From assembly GCA_949358305.1 (NCBI GenBank), contig OX442315.1, forward strand, positions 8,148,427 to 8,212,426: a stretch of 64,000 nt of DNA, read 5' to 3'. The stretch is from Strigamia acuminata. Lineage: Eukaryota > Arthropoda > Chilopoda > Geophilomorpha > Linotaeniidae. This document shows, piece after piece, positions 18,361 to 28,470 of the stretch. Position numbers and translations under genes: made by a program. Position 1 is the stretch's first letter. Every line of letters begins with the position of its first letter. The notes beneath the pieces were generated by a model. It worked only from the letters and a program-made list of their open reading frames with translations. It had not been told where the DNA came from and searched no databases.

Positions 18361-21300
18361 ATGGCGGATATGAAAGGTGTGTTAACTTCGATTTGCGAGC
18401 CGGTTCTGGACCTTTTAACGTGTGAAAACATTCGCGACGAGTGTTTGTTACGGGGAATCGACGTAACCAACTGCAAAAAGAAGAGCGAATTTTTGGCTAC
18501 AATTTTGGCGGACAATGTGGCAAAAGATACAGCCAAGGTCAACCCCGGGTCAACCCAGTCGGCCATTGTGGCGACTGCGGCGGGACTCGCCGGACAGATC
18601 AAAGTGCAGCATGAGGTGGACACGACGAAGGGAGTGCCCGTGTTCAAGGGAAAACGTGACGAGAACGTTGAACACTTCATCGAGTGCGTCGAGCGTGCGG
18701 CCACGTTGGGAAAATGGACCGAGCACGCGAAAATTGCGGTGGCAAACGGACAATTGAAGGAGGAAGCTCTGTATTGGTATGACATTTTTGGAAAAAAATT
18801 TGTTTTGTGGTCGGAGTGGGTGGCGTCAATTAGGGACTATTTTTTGGACGTCGACACCTATGACAGGTGGAGGCAGCGAATCGCTGCAAGAAAGCAGCTG
18901 GAGAACGAGTCCCTCGCCACATATTTTGCCGCAAAAATTGCACTGATCGAGACAACAAAGAAGGCGTTCAGTTTTTCGAAGGATGACACGATAAATGTCA
19001 CAGTAGAGGGAGTTCGCGATTTGCACACTCGTGATTTATTTCGTATGGCAAAGTTTGACTCTTTTATTGAATTAATTAGGAAGGGACGCGAAATTGACCG
19101 GAACAGAGAGGCCAGTGGATCACCACCGAGGACGACACCAAAGGAGGCTGGGAAAGCCAAGCTCGAGACCCGAATTAGGACGCCACGTGACGATACAACA
19201 TACAAAAAGGGAATGGATATGTCGAAGATGCAGTGTTGGCGGTGCAACGAGATTGGGCACTGCTCATTCGACTGCACGAAGGCGAAGAAACCCGAACAGA
19301 AGGACGAAGAGGCGAAGAAGCAACAGAAAAGCGCCACTGGAAAGGTGAACATTTGCATGGTCAGGACAAAGTGTCCGGAATCGAATCTGGTGGTTGTTGA
19401 TTGTCAGTCAGCGGAGCTCGGGGGACAGGTGGAGGCCCTGATTGATTGCGGGGCAAATTGTTCATCCGTGGACCAGGTATACATTGGCGATACCGTCGAG
19501 ATCCGGCCAAATTTGGAGAAGGAATACTTCAAAACCGCAAATGGCGACAAACAAGTATTGGGCCATGTAGATTTGAACGTGCAGATTGGAAGAATGAGGA
19601 CCACGATTAATGACGTCGCCGTGGTACAGGACCCGCCTTTTCCACTGATCATCGGGATGGATTGGCGCAAGCAGGCGGGCCTGGCGTGGATGATATCCGG
19701 CGACGGGGACGTGACTTTCTACAAGGAAATTAAGGATTCAACGTCAATGACGAATTGTCTTTTGCGTGCCAAGCAGCAGATTTCCGCCCAGGACCAGCTG
19801 TTCGGGGAGGAGGTAGAGGCGCTCGTGGGGGCGGCGGACGGGGACGTTTTGCCGGAGGAAAGGGAGCGACTCAGGCGGGTGTTGTGGAAGCACAGGGAGG
19901 CATTCAGCGAACACGACGAACTGGGCGTGTGCGTGGACGAGGAATGCGAGATTCGTCTGAAACACGATAATCCCATCAAAGTCAAACCAAGAAAATTCTC
20001 GCCAGCCGACGAGAAGGCGTGCAGCGAGACAATGGCGCTTTGGTTGAGGTTGGGAATTTGTCGACCCTCAACGTCGCAGTACAATTTTCCGTTGTGGTTT
20101 GTTAAACAGGGAGAGACCAAGCAAAAGCTAAGACCGGTACTCGATTTACGACGTTTAAATGAGATTGTGGACGTGTCTATGTACCGGATGCCAACAATTG
20201 ATGAAACAATAGAATTTTTATTAGAAGGGCAACCAATGTATTTTAACATTGGCGACGTTGCGATGGCGTTCTACCACGTTTTGCTGCGTAGCGGGGATTG
20301 TCATAAGATAGCGTTTTTGACACCGGAAGGGCTCATGGAATTAACAAGAATGCCAATGGGTTTGAAGATTTCACCATTCAAAATGCAAGAAATAATGGAC
20401 AAGTTGTGTAGACGGGTGGAGCGCACTGCTGCATACGTGGATGATGTCGGCCAATCCAGTCGCATCGTGGATGAGTTAATTTCGAGATGGGAAAAATTTT
20501 TGGAGGAATTGGAAAAAAAGGGTCTGCGAGTTCGCTTGTCAAAATGCCAACTTTTGCGGAAGGAAGTGAGTTTTCTCGGGTATATCGTGTCGCGGCAGGG
20601 GAAGAGACCGGACCCAGCGCGTTTGCAGGCCATTGACCGGTTTCAGCGTTTTCGTAACGCAAGGGACGTTCGTGCATTCTTGGGATTTGCCGGGTACCAT
20701 CGCCGGTTCGTGAAGGGATTTGCCGCGAAGACCAAAATACTGCAGATGCTTACCAAGAAAGATGTACGCTTTATTTGGACCGGGGCTCATCAGGGGGCAG
20801 TGGAGGCGATTCGTGAGGAACTGAAGGCGTGCGATTGGCTTGCCCATTTTCAACGCGAGGCCGAGACGTGCGTGAGTGTGGACGCAAGCCACGACGGCTT
20901 GGGCGCTACTCTCCAGCAGCGGCAGGACGGAGAATGGGTTACCATCGCTTTTGCGTCGAGAGGAATACCGCAGTCGTACGCCGCAGCCCATTCAAACGAG
21001 CTGGAGTGCCTCGCCGTCCACTGGGCAATCACTGAGAAGTTCCGCTCATACTTATTGGGGATAAAGTTCGTGCTGTTCACAGACAACTGGGCAGTGGCCC
21101 ATATGCTGGCCAAGACGGATTTAAACAGAAAATACGCGAGGTGGATTTTGGACTTGCAAGAGTTCGATTTCACAATGAAGCACAAGAAGGGGAAGGAAAA
21201 CGAGATTCCGGACGCCCTTTCTCGTGCGATTGAGTCTAAAGTAGCGGTGACACTGGCAATGATTAAATTGAGAGACAGCACACTGAGGGAGGAACAGGGA

Positions 21301-22479
21301 AACGACGCGTTTTGCAGGGAGAAGGTGGCAAATTTGCCAACAGAGTTTGAGGTGGTCGAAGGGCTGCTGCTTCACGCGGAGACGCGGCGAAATAGAAAAT
21401 GTTCACAGATAGTGGTCCCGAGGAACATGACCGAAAGGTTGATGAAGGCCGTCCACGAGTCATGTGGGCATGCAGACGCCTACAAGACATTGTCGAGGTT
21501 AAGAAGGAGACATTGGTGGAAGGGAATGCAGGGAGCTGTTAAGAGTTTCGTGCGTGGTTGTCAGGGGTGCCAGCGTCAAAATCACAGAACCGCAAAGCCG
21601 TTGGGTCTGCTGACAAACCGGCCTATCCCGCCCAGACCTTTTCACACGATTGCGATTGATCACGGCGGTCCATACCCATGCAGTGGGGGAAATTTATTCA
21701 TATTGGTAATAATCGATTTATTCTCCAAATTTGTTGTGGCAGTGCCAGTCCGTAACACCAAGGCGGCAACATCAGTCGAGAAAGTCAGTACAGATGTCTT
21801 CGGACGCTTCGGACCCGCGAGAAAAATCATTACGGATGCCGGAACCTCTTTCGTCGCCAAGGAGTTCGTGAATTTCGCGGAGGGTGAGGGCGCGGAGGTG
21901 GAGGTTTCCCCACCATATCATCACGCCTCCAACGGTTTAGTCGAACGAATGGTGCAGACGATTGTCCAGAAGTTGCGAAAGGCCGAGGGGGGGCTGGAGA
22001 AGTGGGCAAGGAATCTACAAGATCAGATATGGGCGATAAACAATACGGTGCAGTCATCATCGCGGTTCACGCCATTCGAGCTGGTGCACGGCTACACACC
22101 CGATTTTAAGGAGGAGTTGGTAATAATCGAAGAGGAAGATCAGACGGAGGGGCTCGAGAGGCTGTGGGAAGATAGGGAGGAGGCGATTTGCAATCTGGAG
22201 GAGGCTGGAAGGTCGCACAAAGACCGTTTCGACCGCAATAGAGAGGCGTCCGGCCTGCAGACGGGGGACAGGGTGCTTTTCACGAAGGGACAACGGCAAA
22301 GGAAGTCCGACGCACTTTATGAGGGCCCCTACACAATTGTGGAGCGTTTGGGGACGGAAGTTTTTATTTTATCAGGTGATGATGGACGAACATGGAAGGC
22401 ACACGGCGCCCAATTAAAAAGGTTCAGCGGAGAGGAAGCTGTGATGGGGGCCATCACCTCCCCTAGGGGGGGCGTGTGA
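18361..22479 (+). CDS. gag-pol: gypsy-3 gag-pol polyprotein
   Basis: 1,372 aa in one frame with no recoding site. I chose ATG 18361 (AAAATGGCG) over the in-frame upstream start at 18328. Order: gag; CCHC knuckle (CWRCNEIGHCSFDC, near residue 291); protease with DCGA instead of the usual D[ST]GA; reverse transcriptase with YVDD near 692; RNase H (VSVDASHDGLG); integrase zinc finger near 1032, and a DDE core (AIDHGG, TDAGTSF, GLVERMV). The stop codon is made of LTR bases 3-5. A single fused ORF of this kind is typical of Mag-like lineages. It appears intact. Confidence 0.95.
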   Translation: MADMKGVLTSICEPVLDLLTCENIRDECLLRGIDVTNCKKKSEFLATILADNVAKDTAKVNPGSTQSAIVATAAGLAGQIKVQHEVDTTKGVPVFKGKRDENVEHFIECVERAATLGKWTEHAKIAVANGQLKEEALYWYDIFGKKFVLWSEWVASIRDYFLDVDTYDRWRQRIAARKQLENESLATYFAAKIALIETTKKAFSFSKDDTINVTVEGVRDLHTRDLFRMAKFDSFIELIRKGREIDRNREASGSPPRTTPKEAGKAKLETRIRTPRDDTTYKKGMDMSKMQCWRCNEIGHCSFDCTKAKKPEQKDEEAKKQQKSATGKVNICMVRTKCPESNLVVVDCQSAELGGQVEALIDCGANCSSVDQVYIGDTVEIRPNLEKEYFKTANGDKQVLGHVDLNVQIGRMRTTINDVAVVQDPPFPLIIGMDWRKQAGLAWMISGDGDVTFYKEIKDSTSMTNCLLRAKQQISAQDQLFGEEVEALVGAADGDVLPEERERLRRVLWKHREAFSEHDELGVCVDEECEIRLKHDNPIKVKPRKFSPADEKACSETMALWLRLGICRPSTSQYNFPLWFVKQGETKQKLRPVLDLRRLNEIVDVSMYRMPTIDETIEFLLEGQPMYFNIGDVAMAFYHVLLRSGDCHKIAFLTPEGLMELTRMPMGLKISPFKMQEIMDKLCRRVERTAAYVDDVGQSSRIVDELISRWEKFLEELEKKGLRVRLSKCQLLRKEVSFLGYIVSRQGKRPDPARLQAIDRFQRFRNARDVRAFLGFAGYHRRFVKGFAAKTKILQMLTKKDVRFIWTGAHQGAVEAIREELKACDWLAHFQREAETCVSVDASHDGLGATLQQRQDGEWVTIAFASRGIPQSYAAAHSNELECLAVHWAITEKFRSYLLGIKFVLFTDNWAVAHMLAKTDLNRKYARWILDLQEFDFTMKHKKGKENEIPDALSRAIESKVAVTLAMIKLRDSTLREEQGNDAFCREKVANLPTEFEVVEGLLLHAETRRNRKCSQIVVPRNMTERLMKAVHESCGHADAYKTLSRLRRRHWWKGMQGAVKSFVRGCQGCQRQNHRTAKPLGLLTNRPIPPRPFHTIAIDHGGPYPCSGGNLFILVIIDLFSKFVVAVPVRNTKAATSVEKVSTDVFGRFGPARKIITDAGTSFVAKEFVNFAEGEGAEVEVSPPYHHASNGLVERMVQTIVQKLRKAEGGLEKWARNLQDQIWAINNTVQSSSRFTPFELVHGYTPDFKEELVIIEEEDQTEGLERLWEDREEAICNLEEAGRSHKDRFDRNREASGLQTGDRVLFTKGQRQRKSDALYEGPYTIVERLGTEVFILSGDDGRTWKAHGAQLKRFSGEEAVMGAITSPRGGV

Positions 22480-22767
22480 GGTTTGGACTACCTCACGTTT
22501 GCGTCGCGTGCGCGTGCCGGCCGTTGCGCGTCGTGTGTGATGCGCGTGTGACGTTTTGGCGTGTGTCGCGCGTGTTTGCCACCTGGCGCACCTGCCGGTG
22601 CTGGCCGATGACGTCAGATGCCGGGCCAATAGTAGAAGTCGTCTCATCACCAGCTGATTCGTTTTGTTTACATTTTTGTAGTTTTTGAGATGATTAAACA
22701 GTTTTGTACAACACTTGAACCAAGAGAGTCGTTAATTGTTTTCTCGTCGAACTTCACATATCCGACA
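22475..22767 (+). repeat. gypsy-3 3' LTR
   Basis: Same as 17911-18203 apart from T at 22500. Its first five bases (TGTGA) complete the last Val codon and the stop of gag-pol. Confidence 0.95.
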
Positions 22768-23516
22768 TGTTCTCTTAGTAAATTCCACGGATGCGCACAA
22801 CAATTTCGTCCATTAATCCAGTGTACGAAACTGACCTTTTTGAATCTCTGGTTTTCCAGGCTGACAGTTGACGTGTGTTTGCTCCTTCTAGACGAACTAC
22901 CTGTTTTGAAAGTGCTTCAAATATATTTCTCTTGGAGCGAGATAATTGGTGCTTTAAAACGACGATCAAACCCAACATTGCACACCTACTTATTGGAGAA
23001 AATGGCTCCAATAAGGCCACACAATTTGAATCTGGAAGACGTCATGTTTGTTAACACCGCGGCACTTTCCCAAATTTACGCGAGTTATCTATTGATAGAA
23101 TAAACGTGAATTTTGCCTCGGTACTGTGCAGCAACAACATTAACTTACTGCAACGACTAACCACTCTACGACTGAATAACATTGGACTTGATGTGAGTGA
23201 ATTGCAAATGAAAACGCTTCTGCAGCAGTGTGAGAATTTAGAAGTTTTACGTGTTGAATATTGTGGAATTTTTACTGACAATTTGATTCTAGATCTTGCC
23301 GGATCGAATGGCTTTAAACATCTGAAAGCTTTGACGTTATTTCGTTGTAATTCGGTTAGTTTGACCTCGATGATGGAATTGTTAAAAATGCAAAGTCCGT
23401 TGGAACAGTTGAATTTGATATATTGTCGTAATATTGACCAATTCGCTCAAGAAGAAATTGAAAGTTATGCGAAAAATCACAACTTGAATTTGAAGTGCAA
23501 TTTCTACATATTTTAG

Positions 23517-24127
23517 ACCAACACACAATTTTGCATATCGAAATCGACAAGATTTTGTTTCTATTTAGATATCAATAAATATATATTACAAATTTAAATC
23601 ATTACAATTTTATTTTTCATTACCCGTATTTAAATTACAAATATGCATATGAATATGCAAATATGAATTCTGTGTTAGCGTTGTGCGGCAACAACGTAAA
23701 TATATTGCAACGACTAACCAGTCTTCGTTTCAAAAAGTATCAGCCACCACATAAGCTCAAAATAATTTTTTTTTTGCAGTCTAAGTAATAATTTATAAAC
23801 AAAACATTTTATTCACTGCAAAGCCCAAGCAGAATGCTACAATTTAGTAGCAATATGAAAAAAATTGACCAAAATTTAAAGAAGTTACAGATATTTTTGT
23901 TGACACCTTTGAGGAAAAAAGTATTCGGTCACAACAAATCCGAGAAAAAAGTATTCGAACAAGCACAGAAAATTTTTGAATTTTGAATTTATAATTAATA
24001 ACAACACTGTCTCTTCTTCTCTAAACCCACTAGTGCTCATCCAATACATTGAGAAGTGATTTTCATGTTTGTAAAATTTAACAAACATGCCTAATGTTAA
24101 AGAGCCAATAAATAGTGAGTTTGCGGT
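23517..24127. other. AT-rich spacer with short LRR scrap
   Basis: About 23665-23735 (TTAGCGTTGTGCGGCAACAACGTAAAT, then ATTGCAACGACTAACCAG) is a fragment of the ASVLCGNNVN..LQRLT region of an LRR gene. The rest is low-complexity AT-rich sequence. No gene seen. Confidence 0.55.
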
Positions 24128-24129
24128 TG

Positions 24130-24709
24130 TCAATTGTTCGCTCGGTTCAGCGTAAGACACACTCGTCCTCGCGACGTCGTCCTCGGTCGAGCGACTTCCC
24201 CCTGGATAACAGCCAACGCGCCTTCCATGATCTGAATCGTCTCATTAGAGACTTCAGGGCTTTCTTCTTGTACAGCGGCCGCATTGTTCTCCACGACTCG
24301 AATAGTCTCGGTAGAGACTTCGGAGCTCTCAGATGGTGGTGGTGAGTGTCGAAAGAGTTCGACTCTAATACCGACGTTAGCCTCTGCTCTGGCCCAGGTC
24401 AGGAATCGCGGATCCGTGTACACAGCCTCGCCGCGACTGTTCAAGAATACGCGACATTTTGTGCAGTGAGCCCAGCAGCGCTTCTCGTTAGGCTTTAAGC
24501 CTTTAACGACGTGGGGCTCGACCTCCTTACGCCACGGTTCGAAGCGGGGGCGAGTCTTGCAGCCTCGACAGTTCGGGCATCTCATTAGAGATGATCCCGC
24601 TGATGCTCCGCAGCACCAGCCGCTGCCGACGCAAAACGGACAAATGGTCTGCGTCGCTTGGTCCGTCACGATGTTGTCGTGCGCATTGTTCGCGGCGCAC
24701 GGTGACACG
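24130..24709 (-). CDS. Unrecognised Cys-rich ORF, partial, GC-rich insert
   Basis: Open minus-strand frame of about 190 codons (the frame also runs antisense into LRR code up to 24783, which I exclude). It has a double-CxxC cluster (CPFCVGSGWCCG, then CPNCRGC), a second one (CWAHCTKC) and a basic stretch, suggesting a zinc-binding module. An acidic C-terminal part has two tandem units of about 22 residues (SSEVSTETIRVVE and SPEVSNETIQIME). Composition is markedly GC-richer than the LRR host. It replaces the 5' third of LRR gene 6. Fragment of a host gene, transposon or virus are all possible; I do not recognise it. Confidence 0.45.
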
Positions 24710-25672
24710 TGCAAAAACCTCGTCAATTTAAACATAAAAATATCTTTGTTCAAAGCAAAAATTCCTCCACAAGCCGTAATCAAACTCCTGCCGAATTTAC
24801 CACTGCTTCAAAGCTTACGTTTTCAAGGTACGGTGTGCACGGATAAAATCCTCTCGTCGTTCTGTCGGAAATACCCGCTACTTCGGCGTCTCAAACTGTG
24901 GTTTTGCACCGAAATCACGAACAAAGGGCTTCGATCGTTACGCCGTTGCAAGAAACTCGAGTACTTGGATGTACGCCGTACAAAAGTCACGCACGACGGG
25001 TGTTTTGCAATATTGAACCAACTGCCCCTTTTAAAAACGTTTAAAAATGATTGCTGGGATGAGATATTCAATCTGTTAAAACGCCAATTCGGACAAAACA
25101 AAACGTTGCGCACGTATTCATTAGAAGGAGAAGTAGAAATACATAGCATTCTGCAAGAAGACATCATCTTCGTGATGAACACTTTCCCAAAAGTACGAGG
25201 TTTGTTTATTCCAAATACTCCAGTTCTGGATTCTGTGTTGGAACTTCGCAAATTCCACGTATTGCAAAGACTGACGACTCTGCATCTGAGCGAAATTGAG
25301 TCAGTTAATGTTTCTGTTGTCTGTGTTTCTTGCCCAATATTGCGGAAATTAACGCTGTACCAATGTACGATTTCAGACGAAACTGGCAATGCCGTGTGTG
25401 AAAAGTTAAACTTCGTTTTTTGTCTGGCAGTTTCGGATGATTCGATTTCGCAAGTGTTTGAATTGAGAGCACTTAAAAATGTGACTTGTTTGAAGCTTCG
25501 TTTGTGCGAGTCAATTACTTTAAGTTCGATTATGGAGTTGTTAGCGACACAGAGTCCTTTGAAGAAGTTGGTCGTTACGGGTTGTGATAATATTGGCGAT
25601 TCAGCTTACGACGAAATTGTAACTTATGTTCGAAGTAACATTTTGGATTTGAAGTTCAAATACAGTAACTGA
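24671..25672 (+). CDS. LRR gene 6, N-terminus replaced
   Basis: Divergent family member. LRR code starts abruptly at about 24710 (CKNLVNLNIKISLF), downstream of a GC-rich foreign segment. It is open to 25672 and ends with a DLKFKYSN tail. An in-frame ATG at 24671 lies in the foreign segment, allowing a 333-aa chimeric protein, but the BC-box start and the usual promoter are gone. Its LRRs diverge from those of the main group (LPLLQSLRFQG, YPLLRRLKLWFCTEI, CKKLEYLDVRRTKV). Either a chimeric gene or a pseudogene with an undamaged body. Confidence 0.6.
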   Translation: MLSCALFAAHGDTCKNLVNLNIKISLFKAKIPPQAVIKLLPNLPLLQSLRFQGTVCTDKILSSFCRKYPLLRRLKLWFCTEITNKGLRSLRRCKKLEYLDVRRTKVTHDGCFAILNQLPLLKTFKNDCWDEIFNLLKRQFGQNKTLRTYSLEGEVEIHSILQEDIIFVMNTFPKVRGLFIPNTPVLDSVLELRKFHVLQRLTTLHLSEIESVNVSVVCVSCPILRKLTLYQCTISDETGNAVCEKLNFVFCLAVSDDSISQVFELRALKNVTCLKLRLCESITLSSIMELLATQSPLKKLVVTGCDNIGDSAYDEIVTYVRSNILDLKFKYSN

Positions 25673-26046
25673 CTAAAAATGTCACTTATCAATAAATATG
25701 TGTATATTACAAATAGAAATCATTAGGTATAACTTTATTTTTAATTACCTGTGTTTCGATCGTCGATAGAGGATGCCAAGTCCATTGGAAGTCGTAATCT
25801 TGAATTTGGACTATTCGGATTGCGAAAAAATGATAATTAGAAGTTTTGTATAAAAAAATAACTACGCGTGGAATTTCAATTTTAATTTAATTTCTATTGA
25901 AATAAATGCTGGCGTGTTATTTATTTACTTTTCAATTCAATAATTGTATTTAAACTTTTTTTACTGCAAAGACTATTGGAATATTGTATAGATTGCAATG
26001 ATTGCTCAGTCTAGTTGTAATTTAATATATGTAATTTGGATTACAC
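25673..26046. other. Duplicated intergenic spacer
   Basis: Paralogous to 12769-13140 (see there). Polyadenylation signal AATAAA at about 25691. No ORF. Confidence 0.65.
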
Positions 26047-26247
26047 ATTGGACTGATTGGTTAATTTTTAAATCCACTTGTTAGATCACGGACACAATGT
26101 TCGTGGTTAGATGATAAAATGCCCACTAGGGGTGTTGAAAACTCAAATAACCAATGACAGTCGTTGGTAAATATGTTCGTCTTACGTTTCTCGCTGGATA
26201 AATGCAAATACTTTGATCATTCATTCAGTCACGAGCTTCTAGTGAAC
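26047..26247 (+). promoter_or_regulatory. Promoter of LRR gene 7
   Basis: Inverted CCAAT pair (GATTGGTTAATT ... AATAACCAATG), octamer ATGCAAAT at 26202-26209, initiator TCAGT at about 26226. A short tandem insert (GATCACGGACACAATGTTCGTGGTTA) separates the halves compared with genes 1-3. Confidence 0.55.
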
Positions 26248-27153
26248 ATGCCGTACAGGAAATCAACAACGAGTCTGCAGGAACGCTGTTTAAGTACCGT
26301 AACCACCAATTTCGATGCGTTGTCACACGAATTAGCGGATCAGCCATCCGAAATTATCGGCATGATATACGAACGAATGTGTCGGGATTTCCCTTATGCC
26401 AAATTGCCTCCGGAAATCTTCATTCATTCCGGCACCAAATCACTGCGGAATATCAACAACTTTGGTCTGTCCATCGATGTCGTATTGGATAAAATAGGCG
26501 CCATGTGTAAAAACCTCTTAATTTTAGATTTATATTTTTTACATTCACCCGTTTGTTTACAATCTGTAACCAAACTGTTGGAAGATTTACCACGACTTCA
26601 GCATTTATCCATGTTCGGAAAAGACTGCACGGATCAAATCGTGGTCGCAATCGGTCAAAATTGTCCGCAATTGACCAAACTTTCTATTTTGAATATCGCT
26701 GAAGCCGTAGATGCAGGATTTCGTTCATTAATCGGGTGCACCAAACTGACGGTTTTGGATCTTGGGAAATCCAAGCTGACAGTCGACATGTTTTTATTCC
26801 TTCTAGACGGACTGCCTCTTTTGAAAGAGTTTAAAACAAAGCTCTGGTGGAACGACATAATTGGTGTTTTAAAACGACGTACAAACCCAACACCGCGCAC
26901 CTACGTATTGGAGAAAATGTTACACTCTTTCAATCGGGGAGACTTTATGTTTGTTAAAACCACTTTCCCAAATTTACGTGAGATCTATATTGATAGAATA
27001 GACGTGAATTTTGCCTCGGTACTGTGCAGCAACAACATTAACTTTCTGCAACGACTAACTACTCTACGAATGTATCGCTTTGAACGTGATGTGAGCGAAT
27101 TGCAAATGAAAACGCTTCTGCAGCAGTGTGAGAATTGCTACCCGTACTACTAG
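26248..27153 (+). CDS. LRR gene 7, C-terminally shortened
   Basis: 301 aa from ATG 26248 (MPYRKS). Residues about 9-18 (SLQERCLSTV) keep the BC-box pattern. LRRs match gene 1 up to LLQQCEN, then the frame jumps straight to CYPYY and a stop. In genes 1 and 3 about 300 bp separate these points, so an internal deletion removed the last three to four LRRs while leaving the 3' UTR. The ORF is otherwise intact and the promoter is complete, so a shortened protein could be made. Confidence 0.75.
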   Translation: MPYRKSTTSLQERCLSTVTTNFDALSHELADQPSEIIGMIYERMCRDFPYAKLPPEIFIHSGTKSLRNINNFGLSIDVVLDKIGAMCKNLLILDLYFLHSPVCLQSVTKLLEDLPRLQHLSMFGKDCTDQIVVAIGQNCPQLTKLSILNIAEAVDAGFRSLIGCTKLTVLDLGKSKLTVDMFLFLLDGLPLLKEFKTKLWWNDIIGVLKRRTNPTPRTYVLEKMLHSFNRGDFMFVKTTFPNLREIYIDRIDVNFASVLCSNNINFLQRLTTLRMYRFERDVSELQMKTLLQQCENCYPYY

Positions 27154-27995
27154 TATTTAATTTAGTCCAACACACAATTTTTCAAATCACTCAATTTTTG
27201 TTTCTATTTCGCTATTTTTCAAACATCTTTTTTATAGACCAATAAACTTAAATATTTTAACAAAATCTACTTTTTTCTACATTTTTTTTCTGTCTTCTGC
27301 ACCATGTGCAAACATTTGTCTATATAAAAATGTATAAACATTGGTGTGACTGATTATTATTCGTAATTATCTGATGTTGTGATTTTCACACATCAAAGAT
27401 CAGACATCTTTGTGCATTAGAAATTAGGGAGCAAAAGAAAGTCTGATGAGACAAAATCTTAAAGATACTTTTGCGTGAATGTTTCTACGTCATTGCATTG
27501 GGGAATTTTGCAGAGCGTAACTAATTGTGGAACAGCCGATAGACTTTGCAACTACATTCAGTCCAAAAGGTTTGGAATAATCCAAATTTTTTGAGCACAT
27601 CATTTTGTTTGAAGGCGTTTTGGCATTGCTGGGAAGCTATCACTAATATAAATGAAAATATTCCCAAAAGAGACACACCGTAATTGAGTAAAAATATGCC
27701 TGAGTTATCTCTGCAATGAACCGAAAAATACGTTTACAATCTAAGTGCAACGCTGACTTTCACGAAAGACATATTCTAATAAATCTCGACTGTGCCAGAA
27801 CATACAACTACTGTATGTCCGGAGTGAAATGAAGGAATGTTTGCTTTATTTATTTCGATCAAGTTGTATGAGTGAGTTGTGAGTTGTACGTCAAAATTGA
27901 TTTGGATTCGGGGCATCGAGATCAGAATATGTGTCGGTTGCAAAAATACTCAAAAATACGCGTCCGACCCATATTGTACACATTAAATTCAATTA
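27154..27995. other. LRR tail repeat and spacer
   Basis: 27170-27553 is the LRR 3' tail repeat. About 27530-27605 matches 35125-35225 in inverted orientation. About 27695-27770 is a relic of the Kazal-like ORF (GTTATCTCTGCAATGAACC onward). No intact gene. Confidence 0.55.
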
Positions 27996-28044
27996 AATTG
28001 AATATTTTGCTAAGTTATGACGCAAAATATGAATTATATAAAGA

Positions 28045-28177
28045 GGCAATAAATGTTGTTTAACTATAGGCTTGTCCAATTAATTTAATATTTACTAGTA
28101 CTTAAAAGAAAAACCAGGTGGAGGGCTTGACCTCTACTTATGGTCTAGCCCGAGACCTGACCCCCAGTCCAATTTTA
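28045..28177 (+). repeat. DIRS left inverted terminal repeat
   Basis: Starts GGCAATAAATGTTGTTTAAC and is matched in inverted orientation by 33055-33187, with no mismatch seen by eye. Confidence 0.9.
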
Positions 28178-28364
28178 AGGAACTGAGGAATAAAACAAGT
28201 AGTTTCAGAAATAAAACTTTATTTACTGAAAACATCAAGGAGAGGTGACGGATCGACTTTATTGGCGATCTGAAAATACAATAAAAAACCATAAACAAAT
28301 GTTGTTAGGGTGGTCAAGATATCTATCAACCAAAAAACATAAAATCCAAATGAGGGTGGGAAAT

Positions 28365-28470
28365 AACAACATTTATTGCCTCTTTATATAATTCATATTT
28401 TGCGTCATAACTTAGCAAAATATTCAATTATATTACAGCTTAGGCAATAAATGTTGTTTAACTATAGGCT
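28365..28470. repeat. DIRS internal complementary region
   Basis: Left half (28365 to about 28428) is the reverse complement of the element's left extreme end. Right half (about 28425-28470) is the reverse complement of the right extreme end. The halves share AATT. In the DIRS-1 model this region templates the ends during circle formation. It overlaps the last codons of the recombinase gene. Confidence 0.9.

Larger units (their letters stand above)
17911..22767 (+). mobile_element. Complete Ty3/gypsy element gypsy-3
   Basis: 4,857 bp, LTRs 17911-18203 and 22475-22767 (293 bp each, TG...CA), TSD TGTTC (17906-17910, 22768-22772). One LTR difference noticed (C at 17936, T at 22500), so a recent insertion. 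It carries a single gag-pol ORF and no third gene. Primer site TGGCGCAGTCG follows the 5' LTR directly, and a purine run (AGGGGGGGCG) precedes the 3' LTR. Confidence 0.95.
17490..23516 (+). pseudogene. LRR gene 5, start lost, split by gypsy-3, frameshifted
   Basis: 5' part 17490-17910, 3' part 22773-23516. The part before SVPSLEEMCINTV, including the ATG, is replaced by an inverted LRR fragment. The gypsy-3 element then sits between CCAAATGTTC and its 5-bp duplicate TGTTC, and the gene resumes with CTTAGTAAATTCCACGGATGC as in LRR gene 3. A further 5-bp insertion near 23061 (AACACCGCGGCACTTTCCC against AACACCACTTTCCC) shifts the frame to a TAA at about 23101. Code resumes at 23106-23516. Not functional. 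Confidence 0.88.

Noticed and set aside
22476-22688. Plus-strand ORF in the gypsy-3 3' LTR (also minus-strand 22414-22650)
   Set aside because: Part of the GC-rich LTR, repeated in the 5' LTR; no coding signal.
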